From: Sphingomonas aerolata | GTDB taxonomy: Bacteria; Pseudomonadota; Alphaproteobacteria; Sphingomonadales; Sphingomonadaceae | Assembly (NCBI RefSeq): GCF_003046295.1 | Contig: NZ_PZZN01000002.1 | Coordinates: forward strand, 806,001-870,000 | DNA length: 64,000 nt | Reading direction: 5' to 3' | Shown here: in pieces, positions 19,190 to 28,036 of the stretch | Numbering within the stretch: the stretch's first letter is position 1 | How the letters are laid out: every line of letters begins with the position of its first letter | The notes under the pieces: generated by a model | The model's database searches: none | Told to the model about the DNA's origin: nothing | The model's input: the letters and a program-made list of their open reading frames with translations, nothing else | Program-made: the position numbers and the translations under genes

Positions 19190-19753
19190 ATGTCGATCAT
19201 CGGCACCCAGCTGAAGCCGTTCTCCACCCAGGCCTATCGCCAGGGCAAGTTCATCGAGGTGTCGGACGCCGACGTCACGGGCAAGTGGGCGGTCTTCTTC
19301 TTCTACCCAGCCGATTTCACGTTCGTCTGCCCGACCGAGCTCGAGGATCTGGCCGACAATTATGCCGCGTTCCAGAAGATGGGCGTCGAGGTCTACAGCG
19401 TGTCGACCGACACCCATTTCTCGCACAAGGCCTGGCACGACACGTCGCCGGCGATCGGCAAGATCGATTACACGATGCTGGGCGATCCGTCGGGCACCAT
19501 CACGCGCAACTTCGACGTGATGCGCGAAGGCCAGGGCCTGGCCGATCGCGGCACCTTCGTCGTCGATCCGCAGGGCGTGATCCAGCTGATGGAGATTACC
19601 TCGGAAGGCGTCGGCCGCAACGCGATGGAGCTGCTGCGCAAGGTCAAGGCCGCACAGTATATCGCAGCCCACCCCGGCGAGGTCTGCCCCGCCAAGTGGG
19701 AAGAGGGTGAGACCACGCTCGCCCCGTCGCTCGATCTCGTCGGCAAGATCTGA
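19190..19753 (+). CDS. ahpC: Alkyl hydroperoxide reductase subunit C (peroxiredoxin)
   Basis: The 187-residue typical 2-Cys peroxiredoxin reduces H2O2 and organic peroxides in the cytoplasm. Peroxidatic Cys47 lies in FVCPTE and the resolving Cys in GEVCPAKW near residue 166. The ATG at 19190 has AAGGAG seven bases upstream and gives the canonical N-terminus; the frame is open eleven codons further. A possible -10 (TATATGAT, 19154-19161) lies upstream. ahpF, its flavoprotein reductase, follows 208 bp downstream. No oxyR is in the window. Confidence 0.97.
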   Translation: MSIIGTQLKPFSTQAYRQGKFIEVSDADVTGKWAVFFFYPADFTFVCPTELEDLADNYAAFQKMGVEVYSVSTDTHFSHKAWHDTSPAIGKIDYTMLGDPSGTITRNFDVMREGQGLADRGTFVVDPQGVIQLMEITSEGVGRNAMELLRKVKAAQYIAAHPGEVCPAKWEEGETTLAPSLDLVGKI

Positions 19754-19961
19754 GCCACTGACGGAGCCGGTCGCCCGGCTTCGTTACCAAAGGGGGAGGG
19801 GTTCGCTCCTTCCCCGGCCTGCCGGACTTCGGTCTGGCAGCCACCCTGCCGCATGACGCCCCGATGTCGTGCGGCACGGTGGACCCCGGACCCGGTCCGG
19901 GGTGACGATTTTCGCGACGGCAGCCCGCCGCGCGTCCCTTTCATCAGACAGGAGAGCGTCC

Positions 19962-21545
19962 GTGCTCGATGTGAACCTTACCGCGCAGCTCAAGACCTAT
20001 CTGGCGAACATCGTCCAGCCGATCGAACTCGTCGCCTCGCTCGACGACGGCGCCAAGTCGCGCGAGCTCGAGGGCCTGCTGACCGAGATCGCGGCGCTGT
20101 CCGATTCGGTGACGATGGTCCGCAAGGATGACGACAAGCGCCGCCCGTCGTTCATGATCCGCCGTGCCGGCACCGATATCGGCGTGCGCTTCGCCGGCAT
20201 CCCGATGGGACATGAGTTCACTTCGCTGGTGCTCGCACTGCTCCAGGTCGGCGGGCATCCGTCGAAGCTGACGCAGGAGGTGATCGAGCAGGTACGCGGG
20301 CTCGACGGCGATTTCGCGTTCGAGACCTATTTCTCACTCAGCTGCCAGAACTGCCCCGAGGTGGTGCAGGCGCTGAACCTGATGAGCGTGATCAACCCGC
20401 GGATCAGCCATGTCGCGATCGAGGGCGGCGTGTTCCAGGACGAGGTCACGAACCGCAACATCCTGTCGGTGCCGGCGATCTTCCTCAACGGCGAGCCGTT
20501 CGCGCAAGGCCGGATGAGCGTCGAGCAGGTCGTCGCGAAGCTCGACACGGGCAGCACCGCGCGCGCGGCCGAGAAGATCGCGGGCAAGGATCCGTTCGAC
20601 GTGCTCGTCGTCGGTGGCGGCCCCGCCGGCGCGGCAGCGGCGATCTACGCCGCGCGCAAGGGCATCCGCACCGGCATCGCGGCCGAGCGCTTCGGCGGTC
20701 AGGTGCTCGACACCATGTCGATCGAGAATTTCATCTCGGTCGCCCATACCGAGGGGCCCAAGCTCGTCGCGCACATGGAGCAGCATGTCGCCGAATATGG
20801 CGTCGACGTGATGAACCTGCAGACCGCGAGCAAGTTGATCCCCGCGACGCAGGTCGGCGGCCTGCACGAGGTGCAGCTTGCGAGCGGCGCGTCGCTGAAG
20901 GCGCGGACCGTGATCCTGTCGACCGGTGCGCGCTGGCGTCAGATGAACGTGCCGGGCGAGGAGGCGTATCGCAACAAGGGCGTGACCTATTGCCCGCATT
21001 GCGACGGCCCGCTGTTCAAGGGCAAGCGCGTCGCGGTGATCGGCGGCGGCAATAGCGGCGTCGAGGCGGCGATCGACCTGGCGGGCCTCGTCGCGCACGT
21101 CACGCTGATCGAGTTCGACAGCGACCTGCGCGCGGATGCGGTGCTCCAGCGCAAGCTCGCCAGCCTGCCCAACGTCAAGGTCGTCACCTCGGCGATGACC
21201 ACCGAGGTGCTCGGCGACGGCAAGCAGGTGACGGGGCTCAGCTACAAGGATCGCAACCACGACACGCTGCATCAGGTCGAGCTGGAGGGGATCTTCGTCC
21301 AGATCGGGCTCGTGCCGAACACCGAATGGCTGACCGACACGGTCGCGCTGACGATGCGCGGCGAGATCGAGGTCGATCACCGCGGCGAGACGTCGATCCC
21401 CGGCGTGTTCGCGGGCGGCGACGTGACGACGGTGCCGTTCAAGCAGATCGTGATCGCGATGGGCGAAGGCTCGAAGGCGGCACTGGCGGCGTTCGACTAC
21501 ATGATCCGCCTCGCCCCCGAAGAGCAGGACGCGCTCGCGGCCTGA
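19962..21545 (+). CDS. ahpF: Alkyl hydroperoxide reductase subunit F
   Basis: AhpF is the FAD/NADH disulfide reductase that recycles AhpC. From GTG 19962 (AGGAGAG seven bases upstream) the protein is 527 residues, close to E. coli AhpF (521). The N-terminal twin thioredoxin-fold domain has Cys128-Cys131 (LSCQNCPEV). The FAD-binding [10 protein letters not shown], the redox TYCPHCDG motif and the NAD-binding [11 protein letters not shown] are present in order. The frame continues 31 codons upstream without family similarity. Confidence 0.97.
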   Translation: MLDVNLTAQLKTYLANIVQPIELVASLDDGAKSRELEGLLTEIAALSDSVTMVRKDDDKRRPSFMIRRAGTDIGVRFAGIPMGHEFTSLVLALLQVGGHPSKLTQEVIEQVRGLDGDFAFETYFSLSCQNCPEVVQALNLMSVINPRISHVAIEGGVFQDEVTNRNILSVPAIFLNGEPFAQGRMSVEQVVAKLDTGSTARAAEKIAGKDPFDVLVVGGGPAGAAAAIYAARKGIRTGIAAERFGGQVLDTMSIENFISVAHTEGPKLVAHMEQHVAEYGVDVMNLQTASKLIPATQVGGLHEVQLASGASLKARTVILSTGARWRQMNVPGEEAYRNKGVTYCPHCDGPLFKGKRVAVIGGGNSGVEAAIDLAGLVAHVTLIEFDSDLRADAVLQRKLASLPNVKVVTSAMTTEVLGDGKQVTGLSYKDRNHDTLHQVELEGIFVQIGLVPNTEWLTDTVALTMRGEIEVDHRGETSIPGVFAGGDVTTVPFKQIVIAMGEGSKAALAAFDYMIRLAPEEQDALAA

Positions 21546-21567
21546 GGGCGGGGGGCTTCTCCCCCGT

Positions 21568-21640
21568 CCGTCATCCCGGACCCAGGGTAACGCGCGCTGG
21601 CGTCCGTGGCTCTGGATCCTGACTTTCGTCAGGACGACGA
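21568..21640. repeat. CCGTCATCC-family repeat after ahpF (copy 1 of 2)
   Basis: CCGTCATCCCGGACCCAGGGT at the left is mirrored by GGATCCTGACTTTCGTCAGGACGACG at the right. The right palindrome is imperfect. A second copy begins 28 bp later. Confidence 0.8.
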
Positions 21641-21667
21641 TGTGTGTGGGGTAAGCGTCACTCGCCT

Positions 21668-21752
21668 CCGTCATCCTGGACTTGATCCAGGATCCAAAGT
21701 TGCGGGCGTTGGTGCTTGTGGCTCTGGGTCCTGACGTTCGTCAGGATGACGG
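21668..21752. repeat. CCGTCATCC-family repeat after ahpF (copy 2 of 2)
   Basis: CCGTCATCCTGGACTTGATC.. on the left and CCTGACGTTCGTCAGGATGACGG on the right form an inverted pair of hairpins about 40 bp apart, in tandem with the preceding copy. Confidence 0.8.
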
Positions 21753-21792
21753 TGTGGCGAAGCGCCGACCGAAAATCCCGGCGGCACAAAAG

Positions 21793-21820
21793 AAAAAGGC
21801 CGGGGAAATTCCCGGCCGTT
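21793..21820 (-). terminator. Terminator of the DUF6481 gene
   Basis: On the minus strand the hairpin GGCCGGGAATTTCCCCGGCC is followed directly by five T residues. It begins two bases after the DUF6481 stop codon. Confidence 0.8.
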
Positions 21821-21823
21821 TCC

Positions 21824-22159
21824 TCACTTCTTCTTGGCTTTGCGCGCCGCATATTTGGCGTCGCGGAGTGCCTTCTTGTCGGCGTCGGACATTTGCGACT
21901 TGGCTTCGGCCTCGAGCGCGCGGGCTGCGGCTTCGGCGGCGGCGGCCTTCTTGGCGGCCTTGGCCTCCTCTTCGGCATCGCGCTTGGCCTGGCGCTTGGC
22001 GCGCTCGGCCTCCTCCTTGGCGGCGCGGGCGGCGGCGCGCTCGGCGGCGACCGCCGGATCGATCGCAGGCTTGGCGCGCAGTTTCTCGAGCGCCTTCAGC
22101 TTCGCGTCGTTCGCAGAGGCGGTACGTTCCTGAAAACCGGGGTCCTTGAAAGAGGCCAT
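21824..22159 (-). CDS. DUF6481 family protein, highly charged helical
   Basis: From ATG 22159 the 111-residue protein starts MASFKDPGFQERTASANDAK and then becomes a nearly uninterrupted Ala/Lys/Glu/Arg helix, probably a long single helix or coiled coil ending in a basic tail (KYAARKAKKK). I recognise the N-terminal block as the DUF6481 family of small alphaproteobacterial proteins of unknown function. The frame is open 39 codons upstream, but that part is not family-like. A strong terminator follows. Confidence 0.75.
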   Translation of the reverse strand: MASFKDPGFQERTASANDAKLKALEKLRAKPAIDPAVAAERAAARAAKEEAERAKRQAKRDAEEEAKAAKKAAAAEAAARALEAEAKSQMSDADKKALRDAKYAARKAKKK

Positions 22160-22341
22160 ACTCGTCGAAAATTCCTGTAATCGCGGTGAAATCCGCGGGA
22201 TTGCCCGGATAAGGGCCTTGCTAGCGTCCGTGCCCCTTAAATCATTGTGCCGCGCAGCGAAAGCGGGGTGATGCACCCCGGGTCCCCGTGATACCGTCCG
22301 TCGTCGTCCCGCCCCGGCTCAGCGCGTACCTCGCCGCCCCG
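22160..22341. other. Intergenic region between the DUF6481 gene and the Pho-box array
   Basis: Together with 22342-22487 this makes a 328-bp gap without genes. It must hold the minus-strand promoter of the DUF6481 gene. I see no clear -10/-35 pair, RNA gene or repeat here. Confidence 0.4.
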
Positions 22342-22403
22342 TTGTCACATTGCTGAAACACCACCGTCATCCGGCCGTCATCGAAACCGCATCGCACTGT
22401 CAT
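22342..22403 (+). promoter_or_regulatory. Array of six Pho-box half-sites (candidate PhoB-regulated promoter)
   Basis: Seven-base units similar to CTGTCAT occur at exact 11-nt intervals: TTGTCAC (22342), CTGAAAC (22353), CCGTCAT (22364), CCGTCAT (22375), ACCGCAT (22386) and CTGTCAT (22397). Spacing of 7+4 is the defining geometry of PhoB binding sites, so this is equivalent to three tandem Pho boxes on one face of the helix. A weak -10 (TAACCG, 22414-22419) lies about 10 bp downstream, where PhoB promoters have it. The lipoprotein start codon is 84 bp from the last unit. Confidence 0.75.
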
Positions 22404-22487
22404 CTGTGCCGCCTAACCGCCGTTGAGAGATCGGCAGGGGGACCCGAGTCGATCCACGCAATCAATGATCGACCGGGAGTTCCGTGA

Positions 22488-24107
22488 ATGACCAGCTTCA
22501 AGCGCATCGGCCTTATCCTGCTGACCAGCACCGCCTGTGCGGCGCTGTCGGCATGCGGAGGCGCGGACAGCGTCGCGTCGCCGGGTGCGGGCACCATCGT
22601 GATCCCGCCGGCAACGCCGACCCCGACGCCGACCCCCACGCCGACGCCGACGCCCAGCGCGATCACCGCGGCACAGTTCGCCGCCCCGACCACGGTCAAC
22701 ACCATCACGATCACGCCTGACGAGCAGCTCGCGGTCGTCAACGCCGGCACGAACAACAATGTCAGCGGCGTCAGCACCGGCCTGAACGGCCTGTATCCGA
22801 CCTCGGCGACGTCGCTCACCACGCCGATGGATCCGTCGACGCTCAACAGCTTCTTCACCAGCACGAACTTCGTCGGCGCGCTCAACGGCCCGACCGACAC
22901 CGCGTTCCAGGGCTGGACCTGCAACTCGACCTCGGCCGAATTCGGCGGCTCGGGCGCACGCTGCACCGCGGTGCCTTCGGTCGGCGCGGTCACCGCGACG
23001 AGCGTCTGCCCGACCGGCACGACCGATGACGGCCTGGTCGCGACGTTCCGCGCCTGCCGCCTGCCGACCGTGATCAGCGGCACGCTGACGCTGCCGAAGA
23101 TCGCCGGCGTCTTCTACCGCCTGCGCGGCCAGACCGAGATCGGCACCGATGTCGGCACGACCGGTGTGGACAATGGCGCGGTCCTAAACATCGAGGCCGG
23201 CGTCGTGATCGCCGCGGATTCGAGCGAAACGACCAACGACCTGCTGATCGTCAACCGCGGGTCGAAGATCAACGCGGTCGGCACCGCCACCGCCCCGATC
23301 GTCTTCACCTCGCAGCAGAACCTGGCGTCGAACGGCGTCAGCGACGCGACGCAGGGCCAGTGGGGCGGGATCGTCATGCTCGGCCGCGCACCGGTCGCGG
23401 TCTGCGCCACCGGCACCGGCCCGAACAATGCCGCCGGCAGCAGCACGACCTGCCAGCAGGCGATCGAGGGTGTCACCGGGCGCTTCTATGGTGGCCCGAC
23501 GGCCGCCGACAGCAGCGGCACGATGCAGTACGTCCAGATCCGCTACAGCGGCATCGCGATCAGCGACGGCAACGAGCTCCAGGGCCTGACGCTCGGCGGC
23601 ACCGGCTCGGGCACCACGCTCAACCACATCCAGAGCCACAATTCGGCGGATGACGGCATCGAGATCTTCGGCGGCACGAGCAACCTGAAGTATATCGCGA
23701 TCACCGGCGCGGATGATGACGGCTTCGATATCGACAATGGCTATCGCGGCTTCATCCAGTTCATGATCGCCGCCCAGCGCACGCTCGGTGCGACCGCCGA
23801 CTCCTTCTCGACCGAGATCGATTCGAACAATGCCGAAGACCTGCTGCCGCGCACGTTCGGCCGCTACGCCAACTTCACCTTCATCCAGACCGCGCTGGCC
23901 CCGGCCGCGATCCGCCTGCGTGGTGGTGCGGACATGACCTTCGTCAACGGCGTGGTGAAGACCCCGGCGAACGTCGCCTGCGTCAACATGATCGCGGGCG
24001 AACAGACGACGGGCGGCCGCACCACGGTCCGGCCGGCGGATGCCGCGCTGCAGGACGTCGGACCGCCGGCGTTCAGCTCGGTCTACTTCGCCTGCCAGGG
24101 CCGCTGA
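22488..24107 (+). CDS. Lipoprotein with (Thr-Pro)7 linker and beta-helix-like domain
   Basis: The 539-residue protein has a lipoprotein signal peptide with lipobox LSAC (Cys23) and Gly at +2, so sorting to the outer membrane or beyond is expected. A linker with seven consecutive Thr-Pro pairs (43-56) follows. The remainder is Gly/Asn/Thr-rich with repeated short strands (NGAVLNIEAGVVIAAD, GQWGGIVMLGRAP, LQGLTLGGTGSGT, DDGIEIFGGTSNLKYI), the pattern of a right-handed parallel beta helix. Cys pairs are scattered as in exported proteins. It lies under a Pho-box array and upstream of a TonB-dependent receptor and T2SS genes. By analogy with the phosphate-starvation lipoprotein ElpS of Caulobacter, it is a candidate T2SS substrate; this is inference. 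Confidence 0.75.
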   Translation: MTSFKRIGLILLTSTACAALSACGGADSVASPGAGTIVIPPATPTPTPTPTPTPTPSAITAAQFAAPTTVNTITITPDEQLAVVNAGTNNNVSGVSTGLNGLYPTSATSLTTPMDPSTLNSFFTSTNFVGALNGPTDTAFQGWTCNSTSAEFGGSGARCTAVPSVGAVTATSVCPTGTTDDGLVATFRACRLPTVISGTLTLPKIAGVFYRLRGQTEIGTDVGTTGVDNGAVLNIEAGVVIAADSSETTNDLLIVNRGSKINAVGTATAPIVFTSQQNLASNGVSDATQGQWGGIVMLGRAPVAVCATGTGPNNAAGSSTTCQQAIEGVTGRFYGGPTAADSSGTMQYVQIRYSGIAISDGNELQGLTLGGTGSGTTLNHIQSHNSADDGIEIFGGTSNLKYIAITGADDDGFDIDNGYRGFIQFMIAAQRTLGATADSFSTEIDSNNAEDLLPRTFGRYANFTFIQTALAPAAIRLRGGADMTFVNGVVKTPANVACVNMIAGEQTTGGRTTVRPADAALQDVGPPAFSSVYFACQGR

Positions 24108-24133
24108 GGCGGGCGCGATCTGAATGCGCCGTG

Positions 24134-24168
24134 ATGCCGGGGCGGTCCTTGGGGGACCGTCCCGGCAT
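24134..24168 (+). other. Long stem-loop between the lipoprotein and TonB-receptor genes
   Basis: ATGCCGGGGCGGTCC pairs with GGACCGTCCCGGCAT (15 bp with one G-T) around a TTGGG loop. No T-run follows, so it is more likely a partial terminator, RNA-processing or mRNA-stabilising element that sets the ratio of the two products than a full intrinsic terminator. Confidence 0.65.
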
Positions 24169-24202
24169 TCGCCTATGACTTTACGAATCGGGATTACAGG
24201 CC

Positions 24203-27019
24203 ATGTCCAAGCGCCGCGCCTACGGAACACTGCTCCTCCTCACCTCGACGCTGGTCGCGCCCGCCGCGCTCGCGCAGACCGCGCCCGCGCCGGCCGCACC
24301 GCCCCGGCCCGCCGCGACGCCGCAGGCCGAGGCGGACCAGACCAATGCCGCGACGCCGGGCACGTCGGCCCAAGAGCAGACCACACAGCAGGCCACACCG
24401 CAGGCCGCCCCCGAAGCCGGCGTCGAGGTCTCGAGCCCCGGCTATGACGCCGCGGCGGGCGAGGACATCGTCGTCGTCGGGCGCAACATCCCGAACACCG
24501 TGCGCGCGACCGCACAGATCGTCTCGGTGCTGTCGAGCGCGGACATTGCGCGGACCGGCGAGGGCGACATCGCCGGCGCACTGACGCGCGTCACCGGCCT
24601 CAGCGTCGTCGGCGGCGGCTTCGTCTATGTCCGCGGCCTCGGCGATCGCTATTCGTCGTCGCTGCTCAACGGTTCGCCCTTGCCGAGCCCCGAGCCGCTG
24701 CGCCGGTCGGTTCCGCTCGACATCTTCCCGACCGCGATCGTCGGCTCGGCGCTGGTCCAGAAGACCTATTCGGTGAACTATCCCGGCGAATTCGGCGGCG
24801 GCGTGATCAACCTCACGACCAAGGCGATCCCGGAGAAGAACTTCCTGAGCATCGGCGGGTCGATCTCCGCCGACACCGTGACGACCAGCGAGCTCGGCTA
24901 TACCTATTATGGCGGCGATGCGGACTGGATCGGCTTCGACGACGGCGCGCGCAAGGTGCCAGCCTTCATCAAGAACGCGCCTGGCGGCACCGGGATCATC
25001 CCGACCGACCAGGTCGCGCAGCTCACCAATGCGAACACGACGCTGCTCCAGCGCAACAACCAGCTGCCGGCCAACTGGTCGGGCGAGCTGAGCGGCGGAT
25101 CGGTGTTCGACTTCGGCTCCGACCGGCTGGGCATCATCGCATCGCTCAGCGCGAGCAACACCTTCCGCACGCGCTCGTCGACGCAGCAGGATTCGGTGTC
25201 GACCGACGGCACGCTGCGCAATGATTTCCAGACGCTGCTGACCGACAACCGGATCGTCACCAACGCGCTGATCGGGCTGGGGTACGAATTCGGCCCGAAC
25301 ACGATCCGCTCGACCACCGTCTATATCCACGACACGCTGAAGCAGGCGCGCGGATCGTCGGCGACCGTCTACAACAATTCGAGCGGGCTGCGTTTCCAGC
25401 AGAACACCAACTGGTTCGAACGCCAGCTGTTCGAGAGCCAGCTCGTTGGCGAATTCAAGCTGACCGACGCGCTGAAATTCGACGCGCGCGGCGCCTATGC
25501 CAATTCGAAGCGCAACGCGCCGTACGAGCGGCAGTTCGACTATCTGTGCTCGGCGACCACCACGACCGGCCTGCCGATCAGCGTCGAGGCGCCCAATGGC
25601 TCGGACGGCGCGCAGTGCAACGGCGCGTACCAGGTGACCCAGCGCTTCACGCCGTTCGCATCGATCATCTTCAGCGAACTGAACGAGGATCTCTACACCG
25701 GGCAGGGCGACCTGTCGTACAAGCTCGACACCGAGCGGCCGATGACGCTGTCGACCGGCTATTTCTACTCGGACACGAAGCGCAATTCGACGCGCCTCCA
25801 GTTCAACTATCAGACCGCCGCGGGCGGCGGCACCGCGCCGGGCTATCCGTACAACCTGCTGCGTCCCGACTATCTGCTCGGGATCGATTCGCTCAACGCG
25901 AACCAGATCCAGCTGCAGTTCAGCACACCGCTCGGCGCCTATGCCTATGACGCGTCGCTGCGCATCCATGCGGGCTATGTCCAGGCCGAGGCCGAGGCGA
26001 CCGACGGCGTCCGCGCGACGATCGGCGTCCGCTACGAGACCGCCGCGGAGCAGGTGACGCCGATCGGCACGACGACGACGCGGCTGAAGAACGATTATTT
26101 CCTGCCCGCCGCGACGCTCACCTACAACTTCGCGAACAACATGCAGCTGCGCGCAAGCGCGTCGAAGACGATCTCGCGCCCGCAGTTCCGCGAACTCGCG
26201 CCGCAGCAGTTCCGCGATCCCGAATCGGATCGTCTGTTCTTCGGCAACCCGCTGCTGAAGGATTCGGAGCTCTACAATCTCGAGGGCCGCTATGAGTGGT
26301 TCTTCGCGCGCGACCAGCGCTTCACGCTCGGCGGCTTCTACAAGGAGATCAAGAACCCGGTCGAGCAGGTCGGCTTCTACACCGGCGCGGACGACCGGTT
26401 GCAGACCGGCTTCACCAACCTGCCCGAGGCGACGCTCTATGGCGCGGAGGTCGAGCTCCAGAAATATTTCGACCTCGATTTCCTCAATTCGGACTTCTTC
26501 GCGACGCGGCGCGCGCTGTTCATCGCCAACTACACCTATTCGAAGTCGTCGATCACCGCGGACAATAGCTGCGTCCCGAACGTGCTCAACCAGACGCTCG
26601 GCGGGTGCCAGGCGGGCTTCGGTCCGGCCTCGCTCCAGTTCCGCGACGGCGCGTCGCTGACCGGCCAATCGGACCATCTGGTCAATGTCCAGGTCGGGCT
26701 CGAGGATACGGCGTCGCTCTCGGCGATCACCTTGCTGTTCAACTATGCCAGCAACCGCGTGACCAACCGCGGCCCGTCGAACCTCAGCGGCGTCGGCTTC
26801 CAGCCCGACATCATCGAAAAGCCCGGCATCCGCCTCGACCTGGTCGCACGGCAGGGCTTCGAGCTCGTCGGCGGAAAATGGGAGCTGAAGGCCGAAGCGC
26901 GCAACCTGACCGGCACGCGGTTCCAGGAAGGCCAGACCTTCGACAATGGCGCGCAGGTGTTCATCAACCGCTACAATCTTGGCCGGGTGTTCACGCTGGG
27001 GCTGAGCACGACGTTCTGA
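24203..27019 (+). CDS. TonB-dependent outer-membrane receptor
   Basis: The 938-residue protein has a signal peptide (cleavage near AALAQ, residue 25), a Pro/Ala-rich linker, a TonB-box-like EDIVVVG (87-93), a plug domain (IARTGEGDIAGALTRVTGLSV, then VRGLGDRYSSSLLNG), and a 22-strand barrel ending in an aromatic residue (LGLSTTF). It would import an unknown ligand, using TonB energy. Its location behind the Pho-box array and beta-helix lipoprotein suggests uptake connected with phosphorus limitation, for example a phosphorylated organic compound, but the ligand cannot be read from the sequence. Confidence 0.93.
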   Translation: MSKRRAYGTLLLLTSTLVAPAALAQTAPAPAAPPRPAATPQAEADQTNAATPGTSAQEQTTQQATPQAAPEAGVEVSSPGYDAAAGEDIVVVGRNIPNTVRATAQIVSVLSSADIARTGEGDIAGALTRVTGLSVVGGGFVYVRGLGDRYSSSLLNGSPLPSPEPLRRSVPLDIFPTAIVGSALVQKTYSVNYPGEFGGGVINLTTKAIPEKNFLSIGGSISADTVTTSELGYTYYGGDADWIGFDDGARKVPAFIKNAPGGTGIIPTDQVAQLTNANTTLLQRNNQLPANWSGELSGGSVFDFGSDRLGIIASLSASNTFRTRSSTQQDSVSTDGTLRNDFQTLLTDNRIVTNALIGLGYEFGPNTIRSTTVYIHDTLKQARGSSATVYNNSSGLRFQQNTNWFERQLFESQLVGEFKLTDALKFDARGAYANSKRNAPYERQFDYLCSATTTTGLPISVEAPNGSDGAQCNGAYQVTQRFTPFASIIFSELNEDLYTGQGDLSYKLDTERPMTLSTGYFYSDTKRNSTRLQFNYQTAAGGGTAPGYPYNLLRPDYLLGIDSLNANQIQLQFSTPLGAYAYDASLRIHAGYVQAEAEATDGVRATIGVRYETAAEQVTPIGTTTTRLKNDYFLPAATLTYNFANNMQLRASASKTISRPQFRELAPQQFRDPESDRLFFGNPLLKDSELYNLEGRYEWFFARDQRFTLGGFYKEIKNPVEQVGFYTGADDRLQTGFTNLPEATLYGAEVELQKYFDLDFLNSDFFATRRALFIANYTYSKSSITADNSCVPNVLNQTLGGCQAGFGPASLQFRDGASLTGQSDHLVNVQVGLEDTASLSAITLLFNYASNRVTNRGPSNLSGVGFQPDIIEKPGIRLDLVARQGFELVGGKWELKAEARNLTGTRFQEGQTFDNGAQVFINRYNLGRVFTLGLSTTF

Positions 27020-27060
27020 GGTCGGGCGGTGGCGGGCTGCCCGGGGGGGCTAGCACCGCC

Positions 27061-27146
27061 CCGTCATCCCGGCGAAGGCTGGGATCCAGTGTTGCCGGGG
27101 ACGGCGCTGCTCGGCTCTGGATCCTGGGTCGAGCCCAGGATGACGG
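27061..27146. repeat. CCGTCATCC-family repeat after the TonB receptor gene (copy 1 of 2)
   Basis: CCGTCATCCCGGCGAAGGCTGGGATCCAG at the left is mirrored by CTGGATCCTGGGTCGAGCCCAGGATGACGG, split over the spacer. It lies between convergent genes and may end both transcripts. Confidence 0.8.
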
Positions 27147-27177
27147 GGTGGGGGTGAACGGGGCGCCTGCCACCCGC

Positions 27178-27262
27178 CCGTCATCCCGGCGGACGCCGGG
27201 ACCCAGGGTCACGGGCGGACCGCTGCGTGGCTCTGCATCCCGGGTCGCGCCCGCATGCCGCG
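27178..27262. repeat. CCGTCATCC-family repeat, right arm degenerate (copy 2 of 2)
   Basis: The left hairpin CCCGTCATCCCGGCGGACGCCGGGACCCAG is intact, but the right one (CATCCCGGGTCGCGCCCGCATGCCG) has diverged and lost the GATGACGG end. It ends 10 bp from the stop of the oxygenase gene. Confidence 0.65.
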
Positions 27263-27272
27263 GTAGGGGCGG

Positions 27273-27959
27273 TTACCCCCAGGGGCGCTCGCGGTACCAT
27301 TTCGTGATGACGTATTTGACGCCGCTGCGGACCTTCATGCCGTGGTGGAGCGTCGCGGGGTTGGGCGTTCCGTCGGGCCGGCGGTTGTTCCAGGCGAGCA
27401 GCTTGCCCGTCTCGGGCTGGACGATCTTGTCGATCGCCTTGAACCGCGTCGCGCCGCCCGCCTCGGGCTGGTTGAGATAGACCATCACGGTCCAGGTACG
27501 ATTGCCCGCGACGCTGCAATAGCGGTCATAGTCGACACCGGTCGGCTCGAAATAATCGGTGTGTCCCTTGAACTCCTGCCCGACCGCATAGCGCTGCCCC
27601 TGGAGCGGTTCGCCATAGATGCCGTCGAGCCCGGTCAGCGCGGCGATCCGCGCCTCGACATCGATCACCACGGGATCGGCGGGGTCGAGGTCGCCCGTCT
27701 CGCTCGTACGATAGCTCGCATCGCCGTTCGAATCAGAAATCGTCGATGGGCGGCGGACGGTGTCGATTCGCTCGAGCAGCGCGGTGCATAGCGCGGGCGG
27801 CAGGAAGCCGCGGTTGAGGAAGAGCGTTAGCTTGGGGCTCGGCACGCGCTGGACGCCCGGGGCCGCGGTCAGCCGCGCGACGACCGGCTCGGCGGGCAGG
27901 CCGCTGCCGAGCGAGACCGGAGAGGGGGCGGGAGGCGTGTCGGCGGAGGTAATGACCAT
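27273..27959 (-). CDS. Prolyl-4-hydroxylase-like 2-oxoglutarate/Fe(II) oxygenase
   Basis: The 228-residue protein has the P4H-type double-stranded beta-helix core. Fe(II) ligands are His133 and Asp135 (GHTDYF) and His205 (LHHGMKV), and Lys215 (GVKYV) should bind 2-oxoglutarate. The order matches prolyl 4-hydroxylase alpha-subunit domains, which hydroxylate proline in peptides. No signal peptide is seen, so it is cytoplasmic. It is convergent with the TonB receptor and divergent from gspC, inside the secretion locus. A possible target is the (Thr-Pro)7 linker of the nearby lipoprotein; this is a hypothesis. Confidence 0.85.
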   Translation of the reverse strand: MVITSADTPPAPSPVSLGSGLPAEPVVARLTAAPGVQRVPSPKLTLFLNRGFLPPALCTALLERIDTVRRPSTISDSNGDASYRTSETGDLDPADPVVIDVEARIAALTGLDGIYGEPLQGQRYAVGQEFKGHTDYFEPTGVDYDRYCSVAGNRTWTVMVYLNQPEAGGATRFKAIDKIVQPETGKLLAWNNRRPDGTPNPATLHHGMKVRSGVKYVITKWYRERPWG

Positions 27960-28018
27960 GATGCTGTTTTGCCGGGCAATCCGCGCTTGCGCCAGCGCGG
28001 CATAAATCTATCGCCAGA

Positions 28019-28036
28019 TTGACGCGTAACTGTAAC
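28019..28036 (+). promoter_or_regulatory. Weak Pho-box-like site upstream of gspC
   Basis: TTGACGC (28019-28025) and CTGTAAC (28030-28036) are 11 nt apart, and two poorer units (28008 CTATCGC, 27997 GCGGCAT) continue the spacing upstream. The match is much weaker than at 22342-22403, but the phasing is right and the position is suitable for control of the gsp operon. Confidence 0.3.

Noticed and set aside
19878..19908. Short ACCCCGGA/TCCGGGGT palindrome before ahpF as a terminator separating ahpC and ahpF
   Set aside because: It has no T-run and may be only a fragment of a repeat, so I did not list it as a regulatory site.
20334..21674. 446-residue minus-strand frame
   Set aside because: It is antisense to ahpF, continuing into a repeat, with no recognisable domain.
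24194..26677. 827-residue open frame on the minus strand
   Set aside because: It is antisense to the TonB-receptor gene, is Arg/Ala/Gly-rich and matches no family. GC-rich codon bias of the real gene keeps the opposite frame open.
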